From: Rosellinia necatrix
Taxonomy: Eukaryota; Ascomycota; Sordariomycetes; Xylariales; Xylariaceae
NCBI GenBank assembly: GCA_021209875.1
Contig: JAGYVD010000006.1
Location: 372,001 to 436,000 of the forward strand
Reading direction: 5' to 3'
DNA: 64,000 nucleotides
The stretch's first letter is position 1. Every line of letters begins with the position of its first letter. The translations under genes were made by a program, and so were the position numbers. The notes under the pieces are model-generated. The model did not search any database. It saw only the letters and a program-made list of their open reading frames with translations, and had not been told where the DNA came from. Positions 1-11,762 of the stretch are shown piece after piece.

Positions 1-842
1 CAGTGTCGGCGACTTGGATGGGTTCCCAATTTATGGGGCCATTTTGATAATCGGGAGCTCAGGCTCGAATGTCCAAAACGCGCCTTATCGCATCACTTAA
101 TAAGCACGTGTGACTGCCGCCGCCCTTGTCTATATAACAACACGGGTGTGCTTTCCCAAAACCCCCTATCCTTCTCCCTAAGAGTGTCAAAGCTCTTGTC
201 CAGATTGTGCATTTCATACTGGCAATCTCCAGCCTCGCCGGCCCGACTAAAACAATAGTAGCTAAGCCTACAGCCCTGCCATGCTTGCTACCTACCCAGG
301 TACAGGTTCAACTCTCTCAAAAATCCATTCGAGCGCACTGCCAACATCATCTATCTCAGTAGGTAGCATCGACAGTCATCGCCTGGGAGCCACTGTCTGT
401 CCCTTTAGGTGTCTTTGTGCACCAGCCCGAAAAACGATTCCAAGTCTCGCACTATCCCTACTAGCAGAAAATGGCGTGGGTAGAGTGGCCGGGCGTGAGT
501 GTGATCACTTCGGTTATTCGCATCATGCCATTTGAAAGCAAGTATCTTCATATACACTGCTTCTTACGAAAAGGACGGACCTGGCACGTAGGAGGGCACA
601 CGGCGGAGGGCACACGGCGGAGGGCTAGAAATGCTGGAGAGAGATGCAGAAATGCGTGAATGATTGAACTAACAAACCTCCAATCTTCTGGTAACCAGGC
701 ACAGCCTATCGAGATAACCCCCCTCCTTATCTACCTAGATACAATACCCATAATATAGGTTATGTTCGCTCTGGCGGGCGGCTTTCGTATCTAGATTCAC
801 ATGATTTGCACTGCTAAAGGAAAGGCGAAGGTAAATGCCCAT
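1..842. other. Intergenic, no gene seen
   Basis: Short open frames here have no recognisable domain, and I support no gene. A 14-base unit (ggagggcacacggc) is repeated about 2.5 times near 591-626. The rest shows no structure I can name. Confidence 0.5.
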
Positions 843-1418
843 TCATTCCACGAACCATATTACCGATTTCGTGTTGGCATCGACGTGGAACCATTGCTCC
901 CTAGTTCGATCCCATTCCCAGTAGTCGTGCCTGTCATCCTGCTCGATCTCTAGTGCCCCGTGAGCGCACTCGCAGTACCTTAGGTATAAGTCCCGTGACT
1001 CTACGGAGGTCGCAGCGAGGTTGGCTTCGAACTCTGTCTTGGGGCGGCAGTAGGAGGAGGAGGCCGGCTGCCAGGGTTCGTCGTCGAGTCCCAGAACGTC
1101 GTATGCCCGCTCATCCGGAGACTCCGTGCTGCAGCCGACGACGTCGCCGGGCTCGGCCCGCATCTCGGCCCCGTCTTCGACGCTCTGTCGGGATGGTGGG
1201 GTTGCCACTGTCGAAGCGGTATCTTCACACGAGCCGTAGCGCGCTGAATCTGTCGATGTGACCGACACGACGGTCTGCACACGCGTACTACTATCGTCGC
1301 GCGTTTTACCATCATCACGCACTTCACTATCGTCACGCGTTTTCGGCTGGTATGCTACCTGTGCCCCGGGAGAGCGTTTCGGCTGCTTGGCCGCGCCCCT
1401 TTCATGATCGCGAGACAC
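843..1418 (-). CDS. Hypothetical protein with acidic middle and WW-like C-terminus
   Basis: Not recognised. The visible 191-residue stretch is hydrophilic: a Lys/Arg-rich start, then a TRDDS/VRDDG/TRDDS low-complexity run, a Ser/Glu-rich middle and a compact C-terminal end with YWEWDRTREQWFH and VIWFVE, whose spaced tryptophans recall a WW-type fold (inference). The first codon at 1418 is GTG, so it is not the real start. The same frame stays open upstream to 1649 without an in-frame ATG, so a 5' exon is missing. One possible model joins ATG at 1711-1729 (donor gtacgt at 1710) to an acceptor at 1592-1593, giving MPPLWPTNLLPW and in-frame continuation; this is speculative. The stop is a TGA or TAA on the minus strand at 843. 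It is transcribed away from the 2943 gene. Confidence 0.5.
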   Translation of the reverse strand: MSRDHERGAAKQPKRSPGAQVAYQPKTRDDSEVRDDGKTRDDSSTRVQTVVSVTSTDSARYGSCEDTASTVATPPSRQSVEDGAEMRAEPGDVVGCSTESPDERAYDVLGLDDEPWQPASSSYCRPKTEFEANLAATSVESRDLYLRYCECAHGALEIEQDDRHDYWEWDRTREQWFHVDANTKSVIWFVE

Positions 1419-1649
1419 GGGTGCCGTCGACGAAGCATGGCGGCACCGATTACCCAGGCCGTACCTCCAAAACCGAAATAAAGGGTTGGACTTTTTATCC
1501 GTCGGGTCTCTCTCGAGCCTAATTTGACCTCTCCTCTGATTGATGTCGTTGGTGTATTGTCTTTTCTGGCGTCGCCAGGGAAGTAAATTTGCTGAACATG
1601 TGGCATGTGATCTCTGCCGGCAATGTTGTGTTTCTAGATGTTTACACTG

Positions 1650-2942
1650 TTAGCCATATATAAACACTGTGCTTCAGTCCCGGGGTTTCTTGAGAATTAT
1701 AATCACGTACTTGGCCATAGGGGTGGCATTCTTATCGTGGAGGCGTTAAAGATCGGTCAACGGCTCTGGACACATGAGAGATCATCAATCATCTGGTAAA
1801 GGGACGAGTAACGAAGTAAGAGACCAATAGATATACTGATGAAGCTGAGTTGTCATCTTCTGCCATTACGCCCGGAGAGACCGCTACATGTATATCACTA
1901 ATATAGCACGACACAAAATAGGAGGTGGCCCCGTCTGCCCTCCGTCCGTATAGACACCTTAGCAATGATTTTCATATAGCAAGATCGACTTTAGGATCGC
2001 TTGCTTCCTCGCGGACTGGAAACTACTGGGATGACGGTAATGTGATTGCACAATCAACCCTGGGCAAGCCTCGTATGCAGTCGCCGTCACGCGTACAGGG
2101 CCCATCATGGAATTTCCACTTGAAATGCCACTTATGCTTAGGAATGCCTTTTTCCGAACACCTGCCGGAAATAGAATTCCCATCAAAGGATGACGGCTGA
2201 GGCACCTGGCACCGCATGATTGGGCGTTATGATTAGCGCCGCCGGCGCTTGTCAGCTTCATTAATGCAGCCCGATCCCGATCGAGGCTGTCTCGCACACG
2301 AAAGCAGGGCGTAGCCCGCACATGGGGGGGCTCTTTAGCATTTCCAAAAGCCTTGGGTACAAAACACAGGTTACCGCCTGCCCTTCTCTTCAACCTGTCC
2401 GAGGGAAATTGCCAGGCAGACTACATAATGGCCTAAATGCCTAAATGGCCTTCCGAGGCGCTCGGTTATGGGGGATTCGTACGTCTGGGGAGACGTAACA
2501 TTGACACGCACTAATTAGTTTTGGTTATTTTCCAAGGCTAGGTGTAAAAGACTACTCAATGTCCCGGCAGCAAATCACCGCTTATATCAGGTAGTTTATC
2601 CAGCAGAGAGACTCACCCGTCCCCGGCTCTCCCCTGCTCTCCCTCCTACCATCCTTCTTGATGGTAGACTTCTTCTTCTTCTTCAACATCTTTCTCATCC
2701 CATACATAATCATCGCTTCATAGCAATTCCCTCCAGTTCTCGGTTGCTGAACTGCATTCATCACGGCGTCGTTGCCCCCTAATATGAAGACGACTTCAAC
2801 TTATCTACCCTCGCCCCCCTCCTGTGAATACTATAATTTACGACGAGGCCTGCCGCCCGGGACTTTGTCTCAGAAAGTATGTTAGCCCCTTCGATCATTC
2901 GGGGCTTAGAAAACCAAAGAGTTCTGAGCTGTAGGAGTAACA
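1650..2942. other. Intergenic between two divergent hypothetical genes
   Basis: No convincing coding frame. Frames up to 144 codons on the minus strand (1959-2393) lack any domain or codon bias. The span would hold the promoters of both flanking genes, but I see no specific site. Confidence 0.4.
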
Positions 2943-3683
2943 ATGCAGCAGCCGGTGAGTCTGTTCGTCGAAGACCATGACTGCCCTCTGATCTCTGATC
3001 GAGCCGGTGTCTCAGCGAGAGATCCACAGCAATCGGCAATTATCTTTAGGGGCGAAGACCTTGGTGCATCCGGCCAACCGGTGACAGGGGGACTTGGCCA
3101 AAATGCGTCTCCTGAGAAAATCGAACCATTGTTGATGGAACCAGACTTCAAACCAATTATCGCTAGGATAGAAGGAGGTGGATTCAGCTCAAGCGCTCGT
3201 TCATATGTCTACAAGGATGCCCTGCCAAAACTCTTCGGTGACAACTGGATGAACTGGACGCACCCGTGGCCCCAAGGGCGTACCACTATGATACTGGGGC
3301 ACGGCTACAACCCCGGAGGACGTTTCGTACGGTTAACCCTTCGAAAGAGAGATATCCCCATGCGGGCCACCACGCTCCCGCTGGCAATTGTCGATCGTAA
3401 CCACCACTGGATGAGTGATGCGGAATGGATCGATATGGTGCTGTGCCAGGATTATCAGGAAAAACTCATTGGGCCGCAGGTGGACAATATGCCGCAGATG
3501 AACGATATGCTCTCCTATAATCAATCATCTTTAAGCAATATAGCACTCGAATCAGGTTACGGGAGCACGCTGGATCCCGCCGAGCAGCTGTGGTCCCCGA
3601 CAAACAACCTACACGTGCCACCGCATCCTTCACTCGGTAGGATCACAGCCCCTCACACACGACAGGAGTTGATCGCCCACTAA
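2943..3683 (+). CDS. Hypothetical protein, probably truncated by an in-frame stop
   Basis: Not recognised. The 246-codon frame from ATG 2943 has protein-like composition with a compact Trp/Gly-rich middle (about residues 85-160: FGDNWMNWTHPWPQG, ILGHGYNPGGRF) and a Ser/Pro-rich tail. It ends at TAA 3681-3683, but the same frame then stays open for 63 more sense codons to TAG 3873-3875 and reads as a continuing Pro/Asn/Gln-rich tail (QQTLGFDSLPNQ, SGFQRL). A CAA-to-TAA change would explain the break. Either the protein lost a short tail, or the gene is a recent pseudogene. The frame is closed by TGA just upstream of the ATG, although an unseen 5' exon is possible. Confidence 0.5.
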   Translation: MQQPVSLFVEDHDCPLISDRAGVSARDPQQSAIIFRGEDLGASGQPVTGGLGQNASPEKIEPLLMEPDFKPIIARIEGGGFSSSARSYVYKDALPKLFGDNWMNWTHPWPQGRTTMILGHGYNPGGRFVRLTLRKRDIPMRATTLPLAIVDRNHHWMSDAEWIDMVLCQDYQEKLIGPQVDNMPQMNDMLSYNQSSLSNIALESGYGSTLDPAEQLWSPTNNLHVPPHPSLGRITAPHTRQELIAH

Positions 3684-3875
3684 CAGCAGACGTTAGGCTT
3701 CGATTCATTGCCCAACCAGGCAATGACACCACCCTTCATGCGCAGCAATGGCACTTTCCCGCCGCAGAACGAGCTGGCGAACCTGACGTTGCGCCCTACA
3801 GGGCGAAACGACCCGCACGCGGCCGATGCGCCCCAGGGCTCCTACCCCCCTCCCTCTGGGTTTCAACGGCTCTAG

Positions 3876-4640
3876 CCGACAAGAGGTCCGGCTCTTCTAT
3901 CTGGGAATAGCGGGGCGGGGGAAGCCCTCGAAGCATGATCCAGGGCTACTATAGTCGTTCTTTTTCCCATCTGTTCCACACAACGATTCTAGACGCCGTC
4001 CCCTCGGACTTATATTCAGAGCCGCTGCAGAATTAAGCGAGCTGTATATTTACGTTAAATGTTCACCTGGCACAAAGTCATCATGAATAGATGGTGCTAG
4101 CGCCAGGCGAATTTATCACCTCAGATTGTCAAATTTTCACATTTTTATATTTCCATTTTAGAGGACACATACACCATTCCGTCCGTCTATAGTTTCATGG
4201 GGAATCACAAGAAAGAGGGCGTTGACTAGGGCACAGGCAAGAAAGTTCGGGGTGATGACATCACCCAACTACTCCTTTGCCAACAACGGTTTCAAACTTG
4301 TCTTCACGATATTTTCTGAATGGTAGCAATGAGGCCATAGAACCAAGCCTTGGCCTTTAATTAGGTCTTCACTGGACACAGGCCAGAATACCATGTACTG
4401 AGTATATAAGCTAGAACAGCGAGTGACTACCCTGCAAATGTAACCCGTCTCTGCGTGCAATAACAGAAGTCGTGTCCGGAACTACCAGCAGTCGGGGGGC
4501 TGTGGTGAATGACTTCTCCGTCCTTTTATACATAGAACATACAGGTCCAACGTTCCAAGGCGGACAATTTTGTGCCTGAACCCAATCCATGCCCTCAACC
4601 TCGCAACCAATTTCACCCTGTCAAGGGAATTCCATGACGT
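3876..4640. other. Intergenic between convergent genes
   Basis: AT-rich sequence between the ends of two converging genes. I see no gene or notable repeat. Confidence 0.45.
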
Positions 4641-5768
4641 TCACTGTCTTCCCAATCTCACAATCGGGTACCGTCGCATACTCTCCGACGTGTTGCACGC
4701 AAGACCTCCGGTTTCATCATCGGGGTAAGGAGAGAGCTCGATGAGCTTGATACCCGTTTCCTCGCACCAAGACAGCGCAGTAGTCAGGGCATTGGAATAA
4801 GGCTTGTGGGCCGGATTCCATCTCGGGGTGAGGAGCTGACGGCCACCTAAGTCGCCCTGGCGCTCAAGCGGGATCTGCAGTCGCACCTGCTTCACGGATC
4901 GCATGCTGAGGATGTCCGGGACTCTCTTGAGCTCAGAACGTTTCACGGGGAAGCAGTAATTATGGGTCGTGTGCGTGATGCAGATGTTCTCGAGGTTAGG
5001 CATGTAGGAACGCAACATCTCGTAGCTCTCCAGCAGAGTGCTTCGAGGCATCACCTTTCTCTGGCCCCGGAGGCCGTACTGCAGGTGAACGTTTCGCAGG
5101 CGCGCCCACGGGAAGGGGGAAGTGGGCGCCGGGACAATCGGATGTCTGAAGCGGTGGTCGAGCAGCTGGAAGAGGTCGTGTTCTAGGTTGATCCAGAATC
5201 CCGGCTGAGACACCCGGGCCGGGGCGACCTCGAACGGTCTGACGAAGAGGTACTGCGACTTAATCACCCGGGTGAAGAGCGTGCAAACGCTGAGAAGGGG
5301 TCGGAGTTGATTGCCTCGGATTTCATTGTACGTTTGGAAGCGCTCGCGTAGAGTTCTCTTGGACCAGCCGACCTTTTGCTCGGTAGCAACAAAGCGATAC
5401 CAGTCACGAGCCGGGGTCAAAAGATCGACATAGTGCGGGTGCTTTTCACCGTCACCACGGATGACCCACTAAAATAATCATGATTAGCAATTGCTGGTGC
5501 AAGCGTGTATCTGCGATCGATATGGCATGCCGGAGCCTTGAGCCGGGGGCGTGGTCGTTGGTTTAGGTGCGGACCGGTCTTTAAGGAACGATATAGGAGG
5601 GAAGTGGTATGGTATGGGGGTCAGTTAACTTACGAAGAGTCGGGTCATAGGGGTTTCGATTCCCGCAAGGAGAAACGCAAAGATCATCCAGATAATCTCG
5701 GGGGGGAGAGGGGGAAAGGCCTCAAGGGGGCCGGGAGCCATGACGTGGCCGCGGGTCATGGGAGGCAT
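4641..5768 (-). CDS. F-box / 2EXR-like hypothetical protein, two exons
   Basis: Exon 1 runs 5768-5634 (45 codons) and ends at a GTAAGT donor; the intron is 5633-5469 (165 bp, ends TTTTAG); exon 2 is 5468-4641. Both boundaries are phase 0 and give about 319 residues. Exon 1 encodes an F-box-like start (FPPLPPEIIWMIFAFLL), and exon 2 opens WVIRGDGEKHPHYVDLLTPA, as in the large fungal class in which such a motif is followed by a loosely conserved helical body with NL.NICITHT-like leucine-rich strands. These proteins are often assumed to be SCF adaptors, but no substrate can be inferred. Other in-frame ATGs lie at 5759 and 5741, so the exact start is uncertain. The F-box assignment rests on a short motif only. 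Confidence 0.7.
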
Positions 5769-6139
5769 GGCGTAACGTCAACCTCGATATCTTGAAACGA
5801 CGGGGTTGGTATCTTGAACGTGTATTAGCTTGTGTGACCAGGCGGTAGAGCGCACACGTTAGGGGATCGATGAACAGAAGCTTCGATGTTAAACGTCAAG
5901 AGCTTGTACATGGGATAAATAAAACAAACAGAATGGCGCTTACTTGGGTCCTTGATACGTTAGAACACGCGCGCGCAGACACACACACAATTCAACTCTT
6001 TTGTAACAGTGGACTGTTAACGTGAATGCTTGCGTTCAGACCGGCAGGAGGGAAAGCCAGATTCATGTGTTTGGGTCGAGAAGTGGCTTGATTGTGGTTG
6101 GGGAACAGATGTGTAGAGGAAGTGTGGGGGAGTGAACAG

Positions 6140-6200
6140 CTTCGAGAAACTTAATGGTTTCGGGAAGCTCAATGGCTTCGGGAGACTCAATGGTTTCGGG
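6140..6200. repeat. 18-bp imperfect tandem repeat
   Basis: Units of the form yttcgggaaactcaatgg occur about 3.5 times with one or two substitutions each. It is non-coding and lies downstream of nothing recognisable. Confidence 0.7.
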
Positions 6201-6711
6201 AGGAGACGGAAAGAAGGAAGGAGCGAAAGGTTAGTATGTTGTGGCAGACATATCTTGTGGGACCTAGTGAATGCTCAAGTACAAAATGAATAAACAAACC
6301 TCCCTTTTGACTATTAGAACCGAACCAAGACCTTTACTGACCCTGGAAGAAAACAGCCAAGAACTTCAAATCAAAGCAAGAGTTCCTAGATACCTTGCAT
6401 AAACTTTTATATTTAGTATCTCTGGCAATGAATTATAACTAGTGATTCCACTGGCATAGGTAGTTATTATGATCTCTGGCATATTGCACACTCTCGTTAT
6501 ATAATCAATGTATAATAGGCCGTGGAGTCATCTCACGAAGGTACTAGCTAGTTTGGATACTTACCTACCTTTCATCTACTTACCGGCGTGCCTACCTGCG
6601 TCCGACGTGCGTACCGACGTGTGTACCGACGTGCCTACGTGCCTGCCTGCCTTCATACTTACTTACTTACCTACCTTGAGTACCTTAAACACCTACCTAC
6701 CCACCTGCCTA

Positions 6712-6780
6712 CTTGCCTGCTTGCCTGCTTGCCTGCTTGCCTGCTTGCCTGCTTGCCTGCTTGCCTGCTTGCCTGCTTGT
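6712..6780. repeat. GCTTGCCT octamer array
   Basis: About eight perfect copies of an 8-base CTTGCCTG unit, preceded from 6545 by CCTA/ACTT/CCTG tetramer runs. All three frames stay open only because of the repeat. Confidence 0.85.
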
Positions 6781-8444
6781 CTGCATATTGAGATGGAAGT
6801 CGCACAGGAATTTTTTAACAGTTAACTACCAGGTAGTGAATCCAAGCTAGGAAAGGTACAAGTTGTAATTATAGTACTGAATACTACGAATGATGTCACC
6901 ACATCAAAATACTTGTGCTTGGTCAGTCTCTAATATAGGTTGTAGAAAGTGCTATGACAGTTTATCGCTAGTGAATAGGCTTATTCATCTCAACATACAT
7001 CTACCGCTAGTCCCTGGGTATGACCCTTTTACGCCTGGCATCTATACCGGGGGAGCAAGTCGAGAACTGCCCTGATTATCACGGAACAAGAAGGGTGAGA
7101 CTATACCGCGACACTACTCGCCAAAGTAGAACGTTATCGAGTTGAACACGTGACAACTTGAACTCAATTTGCCACAATGGTAGGTAGTTACTGTGATACT
7201 TATTAACAATACAATTAATTACATTACTTGTCCAAAGTACACAAGCACATCTTTAAATCCACAAGAGTAGTAGTTAAGTATATTCTCACCATACAGTTCA
7301 TAGCATTAAGGACCAAATCATAACCATGGAAGATAGCCGACATTGACTGATCGGAATATCGTATAATCCGGACCTGGATGTTCTTCACAATTAAGGTATG
7401 GAAAGGCTAGTGTGGTTGTTTGGGATCTAGTCTATATACTTAGCGCGCGATCTATAGCAAGGCGCATTCAACACCATTGCTGTTGAGGTATTTACAGTCG
7501 CATGGGGGTCTGCTTGATTCTCTTTCAAAAATAATTCGGCAGTATATAGGGAAGTTGAATTTATTCCCCTGTGGGTTAGCAACTATAAACTGACACTGTG
7601 GTTCGTTCTGTTGGGTTGAAATTAACAAGTTGTTGAGAGGCTCAAGGATGAACAAGCACTGGCCATATTTCAACATCCTTCAACATCCACACACCCTTGA
7701 CGGCCTGCATTCTAGCCCGTTGCAAGGGTGTTGGAAATATGAAATATGAAATATGAAATACATACTATTTTACCCATGCGAAAATTTTCGAGTTTTGTGC
7801 GCCGACCATTTTTCTTTAAAGCTGGTGTCCGCTGGCCCCCAAGAAGGGCCGTTGTGTTCCTATTACCATCCCTAGCTTGCCTTTAGTTCTAGCGCGGCAC
7901 CTTAGAGCATCTAGAATAGGACCGAAAATCGACGTCTGGTGTTCCGGTCTGCCCATAGTTGGTTGGGCTTTCTCCCTTTGGCAAGCAGTTTGTCGCCATT
8001 TTCATTGCCTATTGATTATTAGTACAACCGATAATCGCATCTATCCGGCCTTCGCTATGTGAAGATGACATCCCCTCATTTGCAACTATAAAGGATAGTA
8101 GTGCAGCTTGTCAAGCCGTACTTTCTCCGGGTTTGCCGATTTAGACACTGGTGGGTTATATGACTCCGCTGCCGGGTAGCGCAGGGTCCCAGCCATATGC
8201 TGGATGGTGGTGATGATGCATGCCGAAAGCCGACAGCCGGCCTGCATCGCACAGCACGGGAGGGAAGCCCGAGGATATTGCGATTGGGCAGCACGTGAAT
8301 GCTGCCCGCCTTGGGAGCATGGCAACACACGACTATCTGCACTACCTACTGCACCATGCAGCACTGTACCATGCAACTATATACCACGGCCTACACTCAG
8401 TACTTACCATAGCAGGACTCCTAACACGGAGACAGGGGGACGGG

Positions 8445-8518
8445 GATTGGGGACAGGGATGGAGACAGAGATGGAGACAGAGATGCAGACAGAGATGCAG
8501 ATGCAGATGGAGACGGAG
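8445..8518. repeat. GAGACAGAGATG-type array
   Basis: Imperfect hexamer/dodecamer repeat of gagaca and gatgca units. It produces overlapping artificial frames on both strands. Confidence 0.7.
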
Positions 8519-8916
8519 GTTAGGCTTTGTTTGCAAGCATGAGACATGTCGGCAATTGGCTGTGCGGTCGGGCCATACCCTCAAGTCGAGCCATGATCAA
8601 GCAACTGCGTGTCGCACGTGTTGTGTGGACGCACAGCATCCAGTCGATACTTGTACGTGGGAGGCAGGTACCTGGGGGATCCCTCCGTTTGTGCGGGCAG
8701 AGAGAGGGCGAGGATGAGGGGGATAAAAAGCAAAAAAAAAAAAAGCATGTGAAAACAATGCAAGACCTCCGATCTACACATTGTCACCTGCGAGTACGCC
8801 ACGACAACTAACTAACTGCCCCCCAGCTTGGGCCACGATCCTTGTAGGAACTCACAGGTTGAAAATAGTAACCATCCAACAAAGAACTGAAAAAGACACA
8901 AAAGGTGAGCTGGAGG

Positions 8917-8990
8917 GAGAGAGAGAGAGAGAGAAAGAGGAAAGAAAATTAAAATTAAAATTAAAATAAAATAAAATAGAATAAAATAGG
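8917..8990. repeat. GA and AAATT/AAAAT microsatellites
   Basis: A (GA)n tract is followed by (AAATTA)n and (AAAAT)n runs, a compound low-complexity patch. Confidence 0.8.
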
Positions 8991-9803
8991 AGAAGAATAG
9001 CTTAACCTCACGATCGCAATTTGCTTCCTTTTCTTCGATTCTGTGCTCACTGCGGCAGCACCCGCATTCCCCTCTCCGCAAGGTACCACGCAGGTTGTAC
9101 CTATACACACCTAAGTAGGTATGCATGTACATATCCAAATGTAAGTACGCATGTACATACCTACATATAGTAGTAGTAGGTATGTACTTGCTGTAGATTG
9201 TCAATTGGTCATTTTCAGGGTCCCCTCACAAGGATAAAGATACCTACCTATGTACACATATAGTGTGTATGTACTTGTATGTATGCACATGCGCTAACAT
9301 GGCTTAGTAGGGGACCTAAGTGGGCCCTGGCCTCACCAATGTCGTCCTGTGTGATGTTCAGCGCAGATTCAGCGACATCGGAATCTCCGCTCCTGGGCCG
9401 TTTTCCTGGTCATTTCTCTGGGCGGAAGGGGCTTTCGTGGATCTTGAACCATTGAAAGTGCCACGAGACTCCACACGCCCGGCGCTCTCAACCCGGGTCT
9501 CCCTCTCCTGCATGAACATTCATGCAAGGGCGGTGTCTGGACTCGATGGAAGTACGCCGCGACTGACACGATGACGGAGGGTGAGGAAGGAGAGAGGGAG
9601 AGAGGGAGAAGGAGCCATAAAAGAGATGGCAGATAGACCTGATGATGAGGTTCGTCGTGGTCCTCGTCGGGGGGGATGCTCATCCAACCTCGGCATGTCT
9701 TGGATTTTCCGATAAAAACAAGACGAACCTGCCACACGCCCAGCTGCTAGTCGGCCCCTTAGCCTACTAACTACCCTACTACCACGACCTATTTTAGGTG
9801 TTT

Positions 9804-9839
9804 GTCTAAATCACAGTCTAAATCACAGTCTAAATCACA
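9804..9839. repeat. Perfect 12-bp triplicate
   Basis: Three identical head-to-tail copies of gtctaaatcaca at 9804, 9816 and 9828. Confidence 0.9.
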
Positions 9840-11030
9840 AGTTAGCCGATTCCCGTGACAGCATAGGATCGACCCGGCTTGATCTTGCCGCCTCCCGCTC
9901 TGACCATCTACACTATACACTACTACCTACCTACACCAGACTACACCAGACTACACTAAGACCTACACTACATAACACCCAGGACCACAAGAGTACATGT
10001 ACCCGCCCTCACCCGTGCACAGTCTCTCTGCCTACCCGGGTAACTTGATCGAGCTGCCTGCGTGCGCGCGCGCGGGGTGTATGCGAAGGGGCTCGACGCG
10101 CGCTTGGGGGCTGGCGCCATTGTGGGCATTTGGCGGGGTCACGATACCAGCATGGGACATTTGCCTTGTCTTCGATCTTCAGAAACGCCCTGACCGCCTC
10201 TTGACGCAAAATCTCTGCAAATAAAACCGACACGGCGCTTTCCCGACTCCCTATCCCATCTACACCACATATCTAGTCCACTCCAGCACAATTTGCCATA
10301 CCCTGGTTTATCTAGCGTCGAGCCTGGACCAGAAAACACCGCATCCGCACCCGGATCCCGCACAGTACACTTGGTCACCAGGCGGCTACGCGACATTTCG
10401 TCATGGTTTGAGATTTGAGACTGTGTCGACGGAAGAGACTGCTTCTCTACATTCACGACATTGTGCCGAGAGATCAGGTAATCTCTGCTTCCCTACCTAT
10501 TGCTGCGCGCTCTTCCCCGGCGGACAACGACAGCCACGACCGCAGATACACCTCTCGGGCGAAGGTTTTCCAGCCTCTTCACCCTACACGTTTTACCTTC
10601 CCGATATTATTCACTGGCGCTGGCATGGCAGACATACATACCCCTTCACTGCGCTATATTGAAAATTAGATCTCGTTAGTGTAGTGTGCTTCCCTCTCCA
10701 CTTCCATCGACCGCTTGGCTATTGCTTGATTCCAACTATATCGTCGCCCCCCGGATCCAAGATTTACACAGACCGCAACTTGGTCGGCCGTTTCGCGTAA
10801 TTAACCCCGTCATTTCTTATTTCCCCATACTGGTGCCCCTTATTGTCACCTCTCAACATCGTCACTTGAAATAGGTGCCTCGCCGCCGCCGTTACCCTTG
10901 TGGTATTGTCCTGTGTCGTCAGTCCCAACTCCATCACATCTCATCTCATCTCATCATTAGTCTAGAGGCATACCGGTTCCCAGTTTGCCTAGCGTTCCCA
11001 TGTGTCAACAAGGCAATAAAGTTATCCGCC

Positions 11031-11762
11031 ATGTCTCGTCTCTCTCCGCATTCCAAGAGCCTGTACCGGTCCCAGTCGCCCGTGAGTGTGGCCGCGTCAG
11101 ATACCACATACCATAGCTTCTACGACGTCGAGCTATTCGAGCCTAGCTCGCCTGCCGGAACGCTTCGAACTCTCCCCAGGAGGAGCGAACAGGACGAACC
11201 CAAACCCATAGTTCGCCATGACTCTGGCTATGAATCTACCTACTCGACATCTTCAAATGGGCGCACCTCCAAGGCAGCACATCGCAACACCTCGCAGACA
11301 CGCCATCGGAAGCGACCCGCTCTCCAACGCGCGGCCAAGTCCACACCTGCATCTTACCCCAGGCGGCTCAGTGGGAGCTATCCCCATACGCCGGCGCCTA
11401 AGCAACAGCAACTCAATTCCTACTACTATTTTCCTTCGCCAGATGCAATCACTGGTCGTCCCAAGACCGCGGAAGAGCCGGAACAGGTGTATCATCCTCC
11501 GCCGCCACAGACAACGCATTACTGGATGAGCGATCACACGCGCCGTCTAGAGTATGCCGCCATCGACGCGGCCAGCCGTGGCATAAAGGGGTGGGTAATA
11601 AAACATGTTCCGGACTGTTTTGTGTCGAAGGATCATCGGCGGCTCACCTTTGACGACGACACGGGAAGCGTGAGGCGATACCGACTTGAGCTCGACTGCG
11701 ATGACGCCAGTGTAAAGGAGGTCAAGCGCGGTAAAAAGTTGGGATGGCTATTTGGACGATGA
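11031..11762 (+). CDS. Conserved-looking fungal hypothetical protein, 243 residues
   Basis: I start it at ATG 11031 (MSRLSPHSKSLYRSQ) because the frame upstream contains only non-ATG openings and CT-rich leader-like sequence. The N-terminal two thirds are Ser/Pro/Arg-rich and likely disordered, including PKQQQ and HPPPPQTTHYW. The last 80 residues form a compact ordered part: HYWMSDHTRRLEYAAIDAAS, then WVIKHVPDCFV, then FDDDTGSVRRYRLEL. A basic tail (KRGKKLGWLFGR) ends it. I know no function; a C-terminal block after a disordered head suggests an adaptor or regulator, which is inference. It is a single exon, and the minus-strand GT71 gene follows tail to tail. Confidence 0.8.
   Translation: MSRLSPHSKSLYRSQSPVSVAASDTTYHSFYDVELFEPSSPAGTLRTLPRRSEQDEPKPIVRHDSGYESTYSTSSNGRTSKAAHRNTSQTRHRKRPALQRAAKSTPASYPRRLSGSYPHTPAPKQQQLNSYYYFPSPDAITGRPKTAEEPEQVYHPPPPQTTHYWMSDHTRRLEYAAIDAASRGIKGWVIKHVPDCFVSKDHRRLTFDDDTGSVRRYRLELDCDDASVKEVKRGKKLGWLFGR

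Larger units (their letters stand above)
5769..11030. other. Long intergenic stretch rich in simple repeats
   Basis: More than 5 kb without a supportable gene. It contains several short tandem arrays (listed separately), an A-rich (GAAATAT)n run near 7735-7761, many scattered ACCTACCTA/TAGGTAGGT motifs (about 6660, 9110-9190, 9240, 9925) and a 10-base repeat (actacaccag) near 9935-9955. A 74-codon minus frame at 7452-7676 looks slightly protein-like but has no domain. Confidence 0.5.

Noticed and set aside
5650..5680. tRNA T-arm-like string ttcgattcccgc
   Set aside because: No acceptor or anticodon arms can be formed; it lies in exon 1 of the F-box-like gene.
6508..6825. Cys/Leu-rich open frames of 67-105 codons
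   Set aside because: They are translations of the CCTG/CTTG repeat array; several frames are open at once.
7452..7676. 74-codon minus frame
   Set aside because: No domain and no supporting context; too short to claim.
9804..9839. Tandem repeats as a CRISPR-like array
   Set aside because: Units are contiguous with no spacers, and the genome is fungal; the same holds for 19687-19728 and 54841-54902.
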